DNA of 64,000 nucleotides from the NCBI GenBank assembly GCA_017654935.2, contig CM065703.1, forward strand, positions 41,607,477 through 41,671,476. The letters run 5' to 3'. The notes beneath the pieces were generated by a model. That model was given only the letters and a program-made list of their open reading frames with translations. It did no database searches and was not told where the DNA came from. The position numbers and the translations under genes were made by a program. Of the stretch, positions 63,436 through 64,000 are shown one piece after another (within the stretch, counting starts at the first letter, position 1; each line of letters begins with the position of its first letter). Source of the DNA: Phymorhynchus buccinoides (taxonomy: Eukaryota; Mollusca; Gastropoda; Neogastropoda; Raphitomidae).

Positions 63436-63589
63436 GTGGGTGTGCAGCCTAGACCCGCACATTTGGAATAGGAATGAACAGCTAAGTGCTACTTTTGACT
63501 GTATAAAAGTCTGGGTCTATTTGACCCGCGACGTGAGCAGTGGCTTCAAGAAAATGAGGTCACGATAACTCTATTTACAGTACCTTTGT

Positions 63590-64000
63590 GGTTTTATTAT
63601 CATACAATTCACGCCTGGTTTTTACTATAAGACAACACAAAATTTGTTTTCTTCACAATACTCTTTGCAGAAGCGTAATACACAACTTTAATGTAAACTC
63701 GTTTGGCTTTCAAAATTCTGCAAATCTTTTGCATGCTATTCGTATGCTATACATCATAATTGTTTAGCAGTGTGGACATGCAAGTTTAAGCAGACGACAC
63801 GAACTCCAGTGGAAACAAGGCTGCTAACGCACAACGCACACACGCAGGCATTGTTGTAAGCTATAAGAGACTTAGGCATAGAAAAAGCATGGCTCAACAT
63901 CACAGCACAGTAGGCTAACACTTACACAGGCACACCCCCAGGGTGGGTAGGGGGGGGGGGAGGAGAAAGAAAGAGGCAGTATGTGAGAGATAAGGACAAT
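63590..64000 (+). repeat. Segmental direct repeat, second copy
   Basis: Partner of 60815-61330, about 2.76 kb downstream and running to the window edge. No gene is seen within it. Confidence 0.8.

Larger units (their letters stand above)
61891..63540. mobile_element. Possible non-autonomous DNA element with ~35 bp inverted ends
   Basis: The left end (61897-61930) reads ACGTCGCGGGTCAATTTGAC and onwards. The right end (63503-63533) is its inverted counterpart with a few mismatches (ACGTCGCGGGTCAAATAGAC in reverse complement), and both run into a TATA-like stretch. Such GCGGGTCA/TGACCCGC ends occur in some piggyBac-like families. No TTAA duplication is obvious and there is no transposase. The interior is mostly the CA/CG tract. 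Confidence 0.4.

Noticed and set aside
62147..63568. Open frames of up to 410 codons, cysteine/valine-rich or histidine/threonine-rich
   Set aside because: They arise on both strands from the alternating CA/TG/CG tract. Reciprocal frames on opposite strands show they are artefacts.

Overview
The window is eukaryotic and most likely from a mollusc, probably a gastropod. The main reason is an array of large receptors combining LDL-receptor class A repeats, leucine-rich repeats and a rhodopsin-type seven-helix domain. This architecture is best known from the Lymnaea receptor GRL101. Dense decayed non-LTR retrotransposons, tRNA-derived SINEs and very long GA, CA, AT and ATT microsatellites support it. 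No operons, CRISPR arrays, rRNA genes or confident functional tRNA genes were seen. The species is not determined.

Layout. Two runs of exactly 500 N (13147-13646 and 33100-33599) divide the window into three contigs. Contig I (1-13146) opens with the 5' end of a receptor gene on the minus strand. Its upstream region follows, then a retrotransposon compound (an RTE-like element broken by an inverted L2-like LINE), a decayed CR1-like LINE, and a microsatellite and minisatellite tract. Contig II (13647-33099) starts with a nearly complete inverted copy of contig I 1-10061. It carries extra insertions (a Ty3/gypsy remnant and a SINE) and runs into full-length receptor A (23703-26690), then an L2 3' tail, a MITE, a SINE, a LINE fragment and a divergent receptor D on the minus strand. 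Contig III (33600-64000) starts with a direct copy of contig II 20821-30247 that includes receptor B (36512-39493). Next come microsatellites, a Rex1-like LINE, receptor C on the minus strand (47145-50159) with its own upstream RTE-like fragment, a long decayed LINE, an apparently intact Tc1-like transposon, and a CA/CG-rich tract about 1.25 kb long.

Functional content. Host coding capacity is essentially the receptor family: near-full-length A, B and C, C-terminal D cut by a gap, and an N-terminal piece L that runs off the left edge. All are uninterrupted by introns over the visible part. A, B and C are each followed at once by the same L2-type 3' tail and preceded by the same repeat and RTE-like fragment. 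They therefore form a duplicon of about 5 kb. D has no such tail and has lost several signalling motifs. The only other plausible functional protein gene is the Tc1-like transposase.

Caution. At both gaps the flanking sequence restarts inside sequence already present on the other side. Part of the apparent duplication (the inverted copy around gap 1 and the direct copy around gap 2) could therefore be retained alternative haplotypes or scaffolding artefacts. Copy C differs more from A and B and looks like a true paralogue.
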